DNA of 13,701 bases. Source: an uncultured Eggerthella sp. (GTDB lineage: Bacteria > Actinomycetota > Coriobacteriia > Coriobacteriales > Eggerthellaceae). The stretch spans positions 1-13,701 of the forward strand of contig UQVJ01000044.1 in NCBI GenBank assembly GCA_900544455.1, read 5' to 3'. The notes beneath the pieces were generated by a model. The model ran no database searches and had not been told where the DNA came from. It saw only the letters and a program-made list of their open reading frames with translations. The position numbers and the translations under genes are program-made. This document shows positions 1 through 7,507 of the stretch, in pieces (position 1 is the first letter of the stretch; each line of letters begins with the position of its first letter).

Positions 1-21
1 AAAGAGCCTCTTGTCGAACAT
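1..21 (-). CDS. 5' end of a gene running off the window, possibly cydD/cydC
   Basis: Read on the minus strand, an ATG at 21-19 opens seven codons (MFDKRLF) that run out of the window. A strong purine-rich ribosome-binding site (GGAAGGAGGAGGC, 22-34) lies directly upstream, which is the main reason to call a real start. The gene lies downstream of cydAB in the same direction, 76 bp beyond their terminator. In many bacteria this place holds cydD and cydC, the ABC exporter needed to assemble cytochrome bd. That identity is inferred from position; seven residues cannot prove it. The start itself is well supported. Confidence 0.55.
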
Positions 22-96
22 GCCTCCTCCTTCCATTTCAGCGAGATATCGCGCGGCTAAGGGTGCTGAATTCACGGCTCATCTGGTATTTTCGGT

Positions 97-140
97 AAAA
101 AACGGCGGCGAATGCCTGGATTTTTGGGTATTCGCCGCCG
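97..140 (-). terminator. Rho-independent terminator of cydAB
   Basis: On the minus strand, perfect 11-bp GC-rich arms (CGGCGGCGAAT / ATTCGCCGCCG, 103-113 and 130-140) enclose a 16-nt loop and are followed by six T (97-102). It lies 7 bp after the cydB stop. The next minus-strand gene starts 76 bp further on, so it must depend on read-through or a separate promoter. Confidence 0.9.
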
Positions 141-147
141 CTCAAGA

Positions 148-1170
148 TCAGTACTCGTTGGCCTCTTCGGCGCTGATGCGCCCGCGGAAGGTGCGGTATA
201 TCAGCACGTGGTACACCAGCACCAAGGGGAGGCCAATGCAGGTGATGCCCGTCATCCACGCAAGGGCCAAATCGGAAGAAGCAGCATTCGCGATGGTGAT
301 GCTCGTACCCGTTGTGGCAACTACCAGGGTGGGGAACATCGAGGCCGCGAACAGCACCACTAAAAGGAGCGCCGATGCGCTGCTTGCCAGGAACGGGAGA
401 AGATCGTTGTCCGTTTCCCTTGAAGCCAAGAAGAGCGCCATCAGCGAGGCGGCCACACCCACGCAGGCAACCGAGCGCAGTGCTCCGAGGGAAGGGTCAA
501 GAGTGGGCGCGATGCCCATCAAGGCATATGCGCTTACGGCAACGAACAGCGCCATGGTTACGCAGGCCAAGGGGCAGCGCAGCTTGGCGGCGCGTGCCTG
601 TAGGTCGGAGGGCTTTTCGGCTTTGAGCGCAATCCAGGTTGCTCCTTGGGTGACGAACACCGAAAGGCCCAGAAGCCCGCACAGTAGCGTGAAGGGGGTG
701 ATGAGCCCCAGAAGCGGAATGCCTGCGTAATCGCCATTGGCGTCAAGGGGAATGCCGGCGTATACGTTGCCGATGGCCACACCGAACAACAGGGCGGGCA
801 GGAGCGAGCCTATGAAGAACAGAGCGTCCCACACCTTGCCCCACTTGGGATCGTGGGCACGATACTCAAGGGAAACGGCTCGTACGATCAAACCGAATAG
901 AACCAGCATGACAGCCAGGTAGAAGCCAGAAAACGTAGTGGCGTACGCTGGGGCGAATGCGGCAAACAGCGCGCCGCCGGCAGTGAGGAGCCATACCTCG
1001 TTGCCGTCCCAGGTTGGGCCGATGGCTCGACGAACTACGGCCTTTTCATTTTCATCTTTTGCGATAAAGGGCGAAAGGATGCCAGCGCCCAAATCGAATC
1101 CATCGAGGATGAAATAGCCTGCGATAAGCACAGCTATCAGGGCAAACCAAAGAATTCCCAATGCAGTCAT
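148..1170 (-). CDS. cydB: Cytochrome bd ubiquinol oxidase subunit II (CydB)
   Basis: Second subunit of the membrane cytochrome bd quinol oxidase, which reduces O2 to water with electrons from quinol; CydB packs against CydA and stabilises the heme core. The 340-residue protein is almost wholly hydrophobic, with repeated membrane segments. It carries the family motifs DGFDLGAG (residues 23-30) and WDGNEVW followed by LLTAGGALFA (54-70), close to the WDxNxVWLITAGGALFAA stretch of known CydB proteins. Its length is usual for short-form CydB. The ATG lies 2 bp after the cydA stop, and a purine-rich AGGTGAG inside the end of cydA can serve as ribosome-binding site, so the two genes are surely one operon. 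Nothing looks broken. Confidence 0.96.
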   Translation of the reverse strand: MTALGILWFALIAVLIAGYFILDGFDLGAGILSPFIAKDENEKAVVRRAIGPTWDGNEVWLLTAGGALFAAFAPAYATTFSGFYLAVMLVLFGLIVRAVSLEYRAHDPKWGKVWDALFFIGSLLPALLFGVAIGNVYAGIPLDANGDYAGIPLLGLITPFTLLCGLLGLSVFVTQGATWIALKAEKPSDLQARAAKLRCPLACVTMALFVAVSAYALMGIAPTLDPSLGALRSVACVGVAASLMALFLASRETDNDLLPFLASSASALLLVVLFAASMFPTLVVATTGTSITIANAASSDLALAWMTGITCIGLPLVLVYHVLIYRTFRGRISAEEANEY

Positions 1171-1172
1171 GG

Positions 1173-2636
1173 CTACTCACCTGCCTTTCCGGTAGAAGCT
1201 CCAACGTTGCCATTGCTGTTATTGCCCGCTTTGCCGGCTCCGTCGCCCTCGTCGATGTGCGGACCGACCTTGATAAGGTGGATAACGATGCGTGCCCATC
1301 CGATGATCAGGAACAGGTAAATGAGCAGGAACAGCGCCAGCGTGATGGCGAGCTCGGGAGAGGTTACGGATGCGGAAGAGGAGGCTTGCGTAAGCAGGCT
1401 TACTCCCTCGGGGCTGCTGGTAGCGGGGTACACCGCCCATGGCTGACGGCCGATTTCTGCGGTGAACCAACCTGCCTCAATAGCCAAGAAGGGGAAGAGG
1501 GGCGAAACGATGGCGAGGTTCTGCAGCCAGCGCATTGAGGCAATACGTCCCTTGCGGAACGTGAAGATAAAGGCCAGCAGCGTAGTAAGCGCGATGAGCC
1601 CGAACATTGCCACCATCAGGTGATAGCTTTGGAACACGGTATTCACGGGAAGCTCCGAGATGGTCTCTTCGGTGAAGTCGGACCCGTAAATGCCGCTCTT
1701 TGCCAGGTCGTTGAGGCCAGGATATTCCGTATCAAACGATCCGGAAGCCAAGAAAGAAGTGCCACCTGGTATGGCGATAGGAGTGATTACCTTCTGGGAC
1801 GCCTCGTCGACCCAACCGACTGCGTATAGGGGCATTGCCTCGCCGTTGTAGGCGCCTTCCATCATGGCGAATTTCGTGGGCTGTTCTTCGGCTACCGCTA
1901 CAGCGGATTGGTGGGCGAATACCACCATAAGACAGGTCGTCGAAAGGGCGATGACCGAGGCGACGCGCACCGTCTTCATGGCGAATTCGGTGTGAATGCC
2001 CTTCTTCAGATACCATGCGGCAATGGCAAGCGCCGTGAATGCGCCCATGATGAGCAGGGCATCTACCGTGTGGAAGTAGCGGGGAGCCGTTGTCGCGTTG
2101 AACGCGGCATCAAGGAAGTTGGTGAGGATTGCTTGGGTGCCATCTGCAGAAAGCTCTGCGCCTGCGGGGGTCTGCATCCACGAGTTGGCGATGATGATCC
2201 ACAGTGCAGAGAGACACGAGCCAAGCCAAACAAGCCAAGCAGAGACAAGGTAGAATTTACCGCTAACCTTTTTGCGTCCGAACAGGAGCACTCCAAGGAA
2301 TACCGATTCCAAGAAAAATGCGAGCAGGGCTTCTGCTGCCAACGGCGCACCGAATATATCGCCCACGAATCGCGCGTAATCGGCCCAGTTGGTGCCAAAC
2401 GAGAATTCCATGGTGATGCCGGTTGCAACACCCAAGGCGAAGGTTGCCGTGAATACCTTGATCCAGAATCGGGATGCAGCGGCATCTTTGGCGTTTTGGG
2501 ATCGATAGTACTTGGTCTCGAAAATCGCCACTACAAGGCCCAGGCCTATAGAGAGTGGCACAAACACATAGTGGTACATGGCTGTGAGCGCAAACTGAAT
2601 GCGTGCAAGCAGTACCGGGTCGGTGAGGAATTCCAT
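1173..2636 (-). CDS. cydA: Cytochrome bd ubiquinol oxidase subunit I (CydA)
   Basis: Heme-bearing, quinol-oxidising subunit of cytochrome bd. Landmarks in the 487-residue protein: FALTAMYH near the N-terminus with the b595 ligand candidate His22; AEALLAFFLES with Glu102 and Glu110, matching the conserved proton-path glutamates; His189 in RYFHT, matching a b558 ligand; a Q-loop start EEQPTKFAMME with the quinol-site Lys255 and Glu260; and AIEAGWFTAEIGRQPW (385-400) holding the heme d ligand region. It is shorter than E. coli CydA, consistent with a short Q-loop form. The C-terminus ends in a Gly/Asn/Ser-rich hydrophilic tail. I chose the ATG at 2636 because GGAGG lies 10 nt upstream; a GTG at 2642 is in frame but only 4 nt from it. 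cydB follows after 2 bp. Confidence 0.96.
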   Translation of the reverse strand: MEFLTDPVLLARIQFALTAMYHYVFVPLSIGLGLVVAIFETKYYRSQNAKDAAASRFWIKVFTATFALGVATGITMEFSFGTNWADYARFVGDIFGAPLAAEALLAFFLESVFLGVLLFGRKKVSGKFYLVSAWLVWLGSCLSALWIIIANSWMQTPAGAELSADGTQAILTNFLDAAFNATTAPRYFHTVDALLIMGAFTALAIAAWYLKKGIHTEFAMKTVRVASVIALSTTCLMVVFAHQSAVAVAEEQPTKFAMMEGAYNGEAMPLYAVGWVDEASQKVITPIAIPGGTSFLASGSFDTEYPGLNDLAKSGIYGSDFTEETISELPVNTVFQSYHLMVAMFGLIALTTLLAFIFTFRKGRIASMRWLQNLAIVSPLFPFLAIEAGWFTAEIGRQPWAVYPATSSPEGVSLLTQASSSASVTSPELAITLALFLLIYLFLIIGWARIVIHLIKVGPHIDEGDGAGKAGNNSNGNVGASTGKAGE

Positions 2637-2693
2637 TCGCACACCACCTCCTTTTCCGCAGCCCGATAAGAGGCTGATCTTCTACACAAAAGC

Positions 2694-2702
2694 ATCATAT
2701 CA
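2694..2702 (-). promoter_or_regulatory. Candidate extended -10 promoter of cydAB
   Basis: The minus strand reads TGATATGAT, an extended -10 (TGnTATGAT, one mismatch to TATAAT). I find no convincing -35 at the proper distance. A start near 2687 would give a leader of about 50 nt before cydA. A short palindrome, TATCACTGATA (2698-2708), overlaps the element. This is assignment by eye only. Confidence 0.4.
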
Positions 2703-2869
2703 CTGATAGAGGCGCAGGTGAGAGCAAATGGTATAAAAATACTAACAATTATTCGTGGGCGGCTAAAGCGCTCGATGCAGCAAGGGTTGAGCGAATCTAG
2801 GAAGGGAATGCGAGGGAAGGCACCTTGCTGTTGTCGGCCAATTATGGAGCACCTTCATGAAACTTAGGT

Positions 2870-2903
2870 TTGTTCTTCCATATCTGATGGTTTCTGGTAT
2901 CAT
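2870..2903 (+). promoter_or_regulatory. Candidate rplU-rpmA promoter
   Basis: The plus strand carries TGGTATCAT (2895-2903), an extended -10 (TGnTATCAT). TTGTTC at 2870-2875 resembles a -35, but its 22-bp spacing is too long, so the extended -10 would have to carry the promoter. A start near 2910 would place the two leader hairpins at 2911-2993 in the transcript, with about 143 nt of leader before rplU. Confidence 0.4.
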
Positions 2904-2910
2904 TCAACAG

Positions 2911-2993
2911 GTTGCACGAAAGGTGCAGCTTAGGAATAAGTGCGATGATACGCGGAGACGGTGCATACGTTGCAACGAAAGGCTCTTTCGTTG
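2911..2993 (+). promoter_or_regulatory. Structured leader of rplU-rpmA
   Basis: Two hairpins lie in the 5' leader. The first has a 7-bp stem including one U-G pair (2911-2917 with 2923-2929) and a GAAAG loop. The second has a perfect 9-bp stem CAACGAAAG/CTTTCGTTG (2973-2981 and 2985-2993) with a 3-nt loop. The left sides are near-repeats: GTTGCACGAAAGG at 2911-2923 and GTTGCAACGAAAGG at 2969-2982. Leaders controlling L21 operons by autogenous binding are known in other bacteria. That this is one is inference from position and structure. Confidence 0.45.
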
Positions 2994-3052
2994 ACTTGCT
3001 ACGGTCACGCTGATAAGCTATCGCCTTGCGTTTATTTCAAATAAGGAGAATT

Positions 3053-3358
3053 ATGTACGCTATTGTTAAGACTGGCGGCAAGCAGTACAAGGTATCCACC
3101 GGCGACTGCCTGAACGTCGAAAAGCTCGAAGGTGAAGCAGGCGACAAGGTTGCTCTTACCGCTATCACGGTTGTAGATGGCGCTAAGGTTATCGCTGATC
3201 CTGCAGAGGCTGCCAAGACCAAGGTTGAGGCTACCATCGTTGAGCAGTTTAAGGGCGACAAGCAGCTCGTCTTCAAGTTCAAGAAGCGCAAGAACTACAA
3301 GAAGCTGCGCGGCCATCGTCAGCAGCTCACTCGTATTCAGATCACCAGCATCGCTTAA
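3053..3358 (+). CDS. rplU: 50S ribosomal protein L21
   Basis: Large-subunit protein L21, which binds 23S rRNA. The 101-residue length is typical. The N-terminus MYAIVKTGGKQYKV is a hallmark of the family, and the basic C-terminal stretch KFKKRKNYKKLRGHRQ (75-90) matches its RNA-binding signature. A longer frame opens at 3026, but I start at 3053 because AAGGAG lies at 3043-3048 and the protein then begins at the family's normal residue. rpmA follows after 17 bp, the usual rplU-rpmA pair. No YsxB/Prp-type gene sits between them, unlike in many Firmicutes. Confidence 0.97.
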   Translation: MYAIVKTGGKQYKVSTGDCLNVEKLEGEAGDKVALTAITVVDGAKVIADPAEAAKTKVEATIVEQFKGDKQLVFKFKKRKNYKKLRGHRQQLTRIQITSIA

Positions 3359-3375
3359 GTAGAGGAGGAATACTA

Positions 3376-3627
3376 ATGGCACATAAGAAAGGTCAAGGTT
3401 CCATCCGCAACGGTCGCGATTCGAAGGCTAAGCGCCTTGGTTGCAAGCGCTTTGCTGGCGAATTCGTCGGTGCGGGCAACATCCTGGTTCGTCAGCGTGG
3501 CACTCACTTCCATCCCGGTGAGAACGTGGGTCGGGGCAAGGACGACACCCTGTTCGCTCTGTGCGAAGGTACGGTAGAATACACCAAGGGCGCACGCCGC
3601 AAGGTGCATGTCCGTCCTCAGGCATAA
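3376..3627 (+). CDS. rpmA: 50S ribosomal protein L27
   Basis: Large-subunit protein L27, whose N-terminal tail reaches the peptidyl-transferase centre. The 83-residue protein starts MAHKKGQGSIRNGRDS and contains GNILVRQRGTHFHPGENVGRGKDDTLF in two conserved blocks (35-61), as in the family. It begins directly with the AHKKG tail, so there is none of the cleavable N-terminal extension seen in Firmicutes; this agrees with the absence of a Prp protease gene between rplU and rpmA. A good ribosome-binding site, GAGGAGG, precedes the ATG. The L21-L27 transcript is closed by the terminator that follows. Confidence 0.97.
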   Translation: MAHKKGQGSIRNGRDSKAKRLGCKRFAGEFVGAGNILVRQRGTHFHPGENVGRGKDDTLFALCEGTVEYTKGARRKVHVRPQA

Positions 3628-3650
3628 ATACCGCCTAAATTTGGACTTTA

Positions 3651-3686
3651 AAAAGGCCCTCTGCATCGCAGGGGGTCTTTTCGTTT
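3651..3686 (+). terminator. Terminator after rplU-rpmA
   Basis: A 14-bp stem with two G-U pairs (3651-3664 with 3668-3681) and a 3-nt loop is followed by a short U-rich tail (TTTTCGTTT). The A-run on its left side makes it terminator-like on the minus strand too. It separates the ribosomal-protein pair from obgE only 15 bp before the obgE start, so obgE expression may depend partly on read-through. Confidence 0.85.
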
Positions 3687-3700
3687 AGAATTGAAGGATA

Positions 3701-5095
3701 ATGTTTACAGACAAGGTTCGCATATTTCTTAAAGCAGGCGATGGCGGCGCGGGCTGCATGTCGTTTCGTCGTGAGGCGCACGTCCCGAAGGGCGGCCCTG
3801 ACGGCGGCGACGGCGGCAAGGGCGGCGATATCGTGCTTGAAGCCGATTCCCGTGTTTCTTCGCTGATCGACTATCGCTTCAAACATCATTTCAAAGCAAC
3901 GCGCGGCACCCATGGCAAGGGCTCCAAAATGAACGGCGCCAATGGTGAAGACCTCGTTCTTAAAGTTCCTGTTGGCACTATCGTGCGTGAATACAACGAT
4001 GAAACCAAGGAAGTCGGCGAGGTTATCGCCGATCTTACCCATGATGGTGAGCGCATTATTGCCGCTCGTGGCGGCATTGGCGGTCGCGGCAATACCCATT
4101 TCGTCACGTCGACGCGTCGTGCTCCTGCTTTTGCAGAGCTCGGTGTTCCCGCAGAAGAGTGCTGGGTTGAGCTCGAGATGAAGCTCATGGCCGACGCTGC
4201 CTTGGTGGGTGTTCCTTCCGCCGGCAAATCTTCGCTTATTGCGCGCATGTCTGCTGCCAAGCCGAAAATCGCCGACTATCCCTTCACTACGCTTGTGCCT
4301 AATTTGGGCGTGGTGAAAGCCGATGAGTACAACTATGTTGTTGCCGATGTACCCGGCCTCATCGAAGGCGCCCACGAAGGAAAGGGCTTGGGTCATGAGT
4401 TCCTTCGCCATGTAGAGCGCTGCGCCATCATTCTCCATGTTATCGATCTCACCGGTGGTTACGAAGGTCGCGATCCAGTTGAGGATTACCGCATCATCAA
4501 CAACGAGCTGAAGGCCTACTTGCCCGAGCTGGCAGAGCGCCCTTGCATCGTGGTGGGCAATAAGGTCGATGCCCCTGGCGTGGAAGATGCCGCTCGTCGC
4601 CTCGAAGAAGAGGTGCGCCGCGATTCCATTGAGCGCGCCGGCGGCAATGAATATGCTGAAAGTCCGTTGAATCCCAAGGTGTTCTTCACCAGTGCCGTTA
4701 CAGGTAAAGGTGTAGATGCCCTGATGAAGGCTACTGGCGCTCGTGTTGCTGAGCTCCGTGAGGCTCAGCGCAAGGCCATGGAGGGTCAAGAGCACTTCGA
4801 CCAGATCTGGCAGCATCGTCGTGATGCAAAAGACAAGAAGTTCAAGGTCACCAAGCTTTCCGAGGGCGTATTTCGTGTTACTGGCAAGCAGATCGAGCGC
4901 ATGGTTATCCAGACCGATTGGGAAAACGACGAGGCAGTTACGTTCTTGCAGCATCGCTTCAAGCGCTTGAAGCTCGATGAGGCTCTTGAGGCTGCGGGAG
5001 CTTGCGATGGCGACGAGATTCGCATTTTGGAATGTGCATTTGAGTTCGAGTCGGCACGTATGCGCGAGGATGATTTCGAGGGAATGGACATCTAA
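3701..5095 (+). CDS. obgE: GTPase ObgE/CgtA, ribosome assembly
   Basis: Essential Obg-family GTPase that binds the 50S subunit late in assembly and links it to nutrient state. Domains in the 464-residue protein: the glycine-rich Obg fold (about 1-160, with GGPDGGDGGKGGD at 31-43); the GTPase domain with G1 GVPSAGKSS (170-178), switch I FTTLVPNLG (195-203), G3 DVPGLIEGA (216-224), G4 NKVD (287-290) and G5 SAVT (331-334); and a C-terminal OCT domain (about 378-442). An acidic tail follows. All nucleotide-binding motifs are intact. The OCT domain is usual in Gram-positive and actinobacterial Obg and absent from E. coli ObgE. The ribosome-binding site GAAGGA lies unusually close to the ATG (2 nt). 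proB starts 3 bp after the stop. Confidence 0.97.
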   Translation: MFTDKVRIFLKAGDGGAGCMSFRREAHVPKGGPDGGDGGKGGDIVLEADSRVSSLIDYRFKHHFKATRGTHGKGSKMNGANGEDLVLKVPVGTIVREYNDETKEVGEVIADLTHDGERIIAARGGIGGRGNTHFVTSTRRAPAFAELGVPAEECWVELEMKLMADAALVGVPSAGKSSLIARMSAAKPKIADYPFTTLVPNLGVVKADEYNYVVADVPGLIEGAHEGKGLGHEFLRHVERCAIILHVIDLTGGYEGRDPVEDYRIINNELKAYLPELAERPCIVVGNKVDAPGVEDAARRLEEEVRRDSIERAGGNEYAESPLNPKVFFTSAVTGKGVDALMKATGARVAELREAQRKAMEGQEHFDQIWQHRRDAKDKKFKVTKLSEGVFRVTGKQIERMVIQTDWENDEAVTFLQHRFKRLKLDEALEAAGACDGDEIRILECAFEFESARMREDDFEGMDI

Positions 5096-5098
5096 AGC

Positions 5099-6223
5099 AT
5101 GAGAAACGGCAAGAAAGTCATAGTAATCAAGATCGGTTCGTCAACCTTGGTAAACGAGCAAGGCAAGCTCGATCGTGCATACTTCGACGGCCTTGCCGCT
5201 CAGGTCCATGCTTTGCGCCAGATGGGTTGGAGCCCCCTTATCGTTTCCAGCGCAGCAATTGCGTGCGGCTTGGAGGCTTTGGGTATCGAAGAGCGTCCGA
5301 CCGACATGCCTTCGCTTCAGGCGGCAGCTTCGGTAGGACAGAATGCGCTTATGGCAACGTACGCGGAAGCGTTTTCGCGTTACAATGTGCTCACTTCATG
5401 CGTGCTCATCACGCGACATTCCACGGCTCAGCGCAATGCCTACCTGCATGCGCGTGATACCTTGGAGCGTTTGATCGATTTCGATGTAGTGCCCATCATC
5501 AACGAAAACGATACGGTGTCAGTTGAGCAGATCCGCTTTGGCGACAACGACACGCTTGCGGCTCTTGTATCTTGCCTGGTGCAGGCCGATATGTGTGTTA
5601 TCTTCTCCGATATCGAAGGCTTGTATACCGCCAATCCCACCATCGACCCAACGGCAACGCTCATCCCCCTCGTCGAGCGGATCACCCCAGAACTGATGGC
5701 TTCGGCAGGGGGTGTCACATCGAAAGTGGGCAGCGGCGGCATGATCACCAAGATCCGTGCGGCTCGTGTGCTTATGCTTGCAGGCATCCCCATGGTTATC
5801 TGCCATGGACGGCGCCAGGGCAGCTTAATCCAGCTTGCTCATGGTGAATCGGTGGGTACCTATTTCGTTGCCCGCAACAAAGCGCATGATATTTCTCCGC
5901 GCAAGCTGTGGATTGCCCTCGGCGATACCGCCAAAGGTGTTTTGGTGGTAGACGATGGGGCGAAGCGCGCTTTGATAGATACCGGTTCTTCTCTTTTGTC
6001 GGTGGGCATTACCAGTGTGGAGGGCTCGTTCTTCCGTGGGGATATTGTCGATATCAAGGATCAAGAAGGTCATCTGTTTGCCCGCGGCAGGGTAAACGCT
6101 CCCTCTTCTGAGGTGAGTCTTGCTCGAGGTCGCTCCCAAAAGGAAATTCGCGGCAACGAGTTGCTCGTAAATCTGGGCGATAAGCCCGCAGTCCATCGCG
6201 ATGAATTGGTGGTGTTCGAATGA
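5099..6223 (+). CDS. proB: Glutamate 5-kinase (ProB)
   Basis: First enzyme of proline synthesis: phosphorylates glutamate to glutamyl-5-phosphate with ATP, in the cytoplasm. The 374-residue protein has an amino-acid kinase domain (about 5-255) with KIGSSTL (11-17), the glutamate-site stretch VSSAAIACG (49-57), INENDTVS (134-141), FGDND (147-151), SDIEGLYTANP (170-180) and GGMITKI (213-219), then a C-terminal PUA domain (about 275-360), the long form seen in E. coli. The stretch usually reads SSGAIAAG, so the first conserved Gly is Ala here. No good ribosome-binding site is visible; the 3-bp gap after obgE suggests coupled translation. The stop overlaps proA by 4 bp (ATGA). Confidence 0.96.
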   Translation: MRNGKKVIVIKIGSSTLVNEQGKLDRAYFDGLAAQVHALRQMGWSPLIVSSAAIACGLEALGIEERPTDMPSLQAAASVGQNALMATYAEAFSRYNVLTSCVLITRHSTAQRNAYLHARDTLERLIDFDVVPIINENDTVSVEQIRFGDNDTLAALVSCLVQADMCVIFSDIEGLYTANPTIDPTATLIPLVERITPELMASAGGVTSKVGSGGMITKIRAARVLMLAGIPMVICHGRRQGSLIQLAHGESVGTYFVARNKAHDISPRKLWIALGDTAKGVLVVDDGAKRALIDTGSSLLSVGITSVEGSFFRGDIVDIKDQEGHLFARGRVNAPSSEVSLARGRSQKEIRGNELLVNLGDKPAVHRDELVVFE

Positions 6224-7506
6224 GTGAAGCACAGATTGCGGCGCAGAGGGCCAAGGTTGCCAGCGCTGCCATGGCGAAAGCCTCTACCGAGCTGAAGAAC
6301 AAGGCGTTGTTCGCAATGGCGGCGGCCCTGCGTAAAGACGCTGCGCTTATTTGCGCAGAAAATGCGGTCGATTGCGCTGAGGCCCGAAAGGCGGGAACGA
6401 AAGATTCGCTGATCGATCGTTTGTTCTTGGACGAAGGCCGCATTGAGGGTATGGCGTCGGCTCTTGAAAGCCTAGCTTCGCTCGATGACCCATCGGGTAA
6501 GGTTTTGGAGCAGCGAACGCTTGAAAACGGTTTGCTTATCCGCAAGGTTTCCGTGCCGTTGGGCGTGGTTGCTATGGTGTATGAGGCGCGCCCCAATGTA
6601 ACCGCCGATGCTGCGGGTATTTGCGTAAAGTCGGGCAATGCCTGCGTGCTGCGTGGCGGCTCTATGGCGGTTCACTCTAATCTGGCAATTGCGCAGGTTC
6701 TGCGCGTTGCCATCGAAAGCGTTGGCTTGCCTGCAGATGCGGTAGTTGCCATCGAGTCAACCGACCGAGCGGAAACCGACACCCTGTTGCGTCTTCGAGG
6801 CTTGGTCGACGTGCTTATTCCCCGCGGTGGTGCTGGACTTATTCAGCATTGCGTGGAGCATGCAACAGTGCCGGTTATCGAAACGGGTGTAGGAAACTGC
6901 CATGTTTATGTGCATGAATCGGCCGATTTTGCTATGGCGCGAAAGATAATCCTGAATGCAAAAACCCAGCGTACTGGCGTATGCAACGCATGCGAATCGG
7001 TTTTGGTCGATGCTTCCATTGCTCAGGAATTCCTTCCGGGCTTGTTGCTCGATTTGGCTCAGGCAAACGTATTGGTTCATGGCGACGAAGCGGTTCGTGT
7101 GGCAGTTCAGGCAACCATTGCCGAAGGCCACGCCGAGCTCTCCCAATTCTTCGTTGATGCTACCGAAGAAGACTGGGGCCGCGAGTACTTGGCCCTAGAA
7201 ATCAGCATCCATGTTGTTGATGGCGGGGTGGATGATGCCGTTGCCCATATCAACCGCTATGGCACCAATCACTCTGAGTGCATTGTCGCCTCTAGCGAAG
7301 AAGCCATTAAGGACTTCCAGCAGGGAGTCGATGCCTCTGCGGTGTACGCCAATGCTTCTACGCGCTTTACCGACGGCGGGGAATTCGGCCTCGGTGCGGA
7401 AATAGGCATCTCAACCCAGAAGCTGCACGTGCGTGGTCCGTTTGCCCTGGAGGCGCTTACTAGCACGAAATACCTGGTGAATGGAACAGGCCAGGTAAGG
7501 GAGTAG
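6220..7506 (+). CDS. proA: Glutamate-5-semialdehyde dehydrogenase (ProA)
   Basis: Second enzyme of proline synthesis: NADPH-dependent reduction of glutamyl-5-phosphate to glutamate semialdehyde, which cyclises toward proline. The 428-residue length is normal. Family blocks seen: VPLGVVAMVYEARPNVTAD (112-130), LRGGS (144-148), LIPRGG (199-204), ETGVGNCHVYV (221-231), the catalytic block RTGVCNACES with Cys255, and HVRGPFALEALTSTKY near the end. The ATG overlaps the proB stop, so ProB and ProA are probably made in balance and can hand over the unstable acyl phosphate. proC is not in the window. nadD begins 1 bp after the stop. Confidence 0.97.
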   Translation: MSEAQIAAQRAKVASAAMAKASTELKNKALFAMAAALRKDAALICAENAVDCAEARKAGTKDSLIDRLFLDEGRIEGMASALESLASLDDPSGKVLEQRTLENGLLIRKVSVPLGVVAMVYEARPNVTADAAGICVKSGNACVLRGGSMAVHSNLAIAQVLRVAIESVGLPADAVVAIESTDRAETDTLLRLRGLVDVLIPRGGAGLIQHCVEHATVPVIETGVGNCHVYVHESADFAMARKIILNAKTQRTGVCNACESVLVDASIAQEFLPGLLLDLAQANVLVHGDEAVRVAVQATIAEGHAELSQFFVDATEEDWGREYLALEISIHVVDGGVDDAVAHINRYGTNHSECIVASSEEAIKDFQQGVDASAVYANASTRFTDGGEFGLGAEIGISTQKLHVRGPFALEALTSTKYLVNGTGQVRE

Positions 7507-7507
7507 T

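Noticed and set aside
2673..2690. Rex-like site (TTGTG half) upstream of cydA
   Set aside because: Only one half-site is present; the inverted partner is missing.
3635..4954. Long minus-strand open frame opposite obgE (439 codons)
   Set aside because: It mirrors the obgE codon pattern, has no ribosome-binding site or recognisable domain, and obgE is certain.
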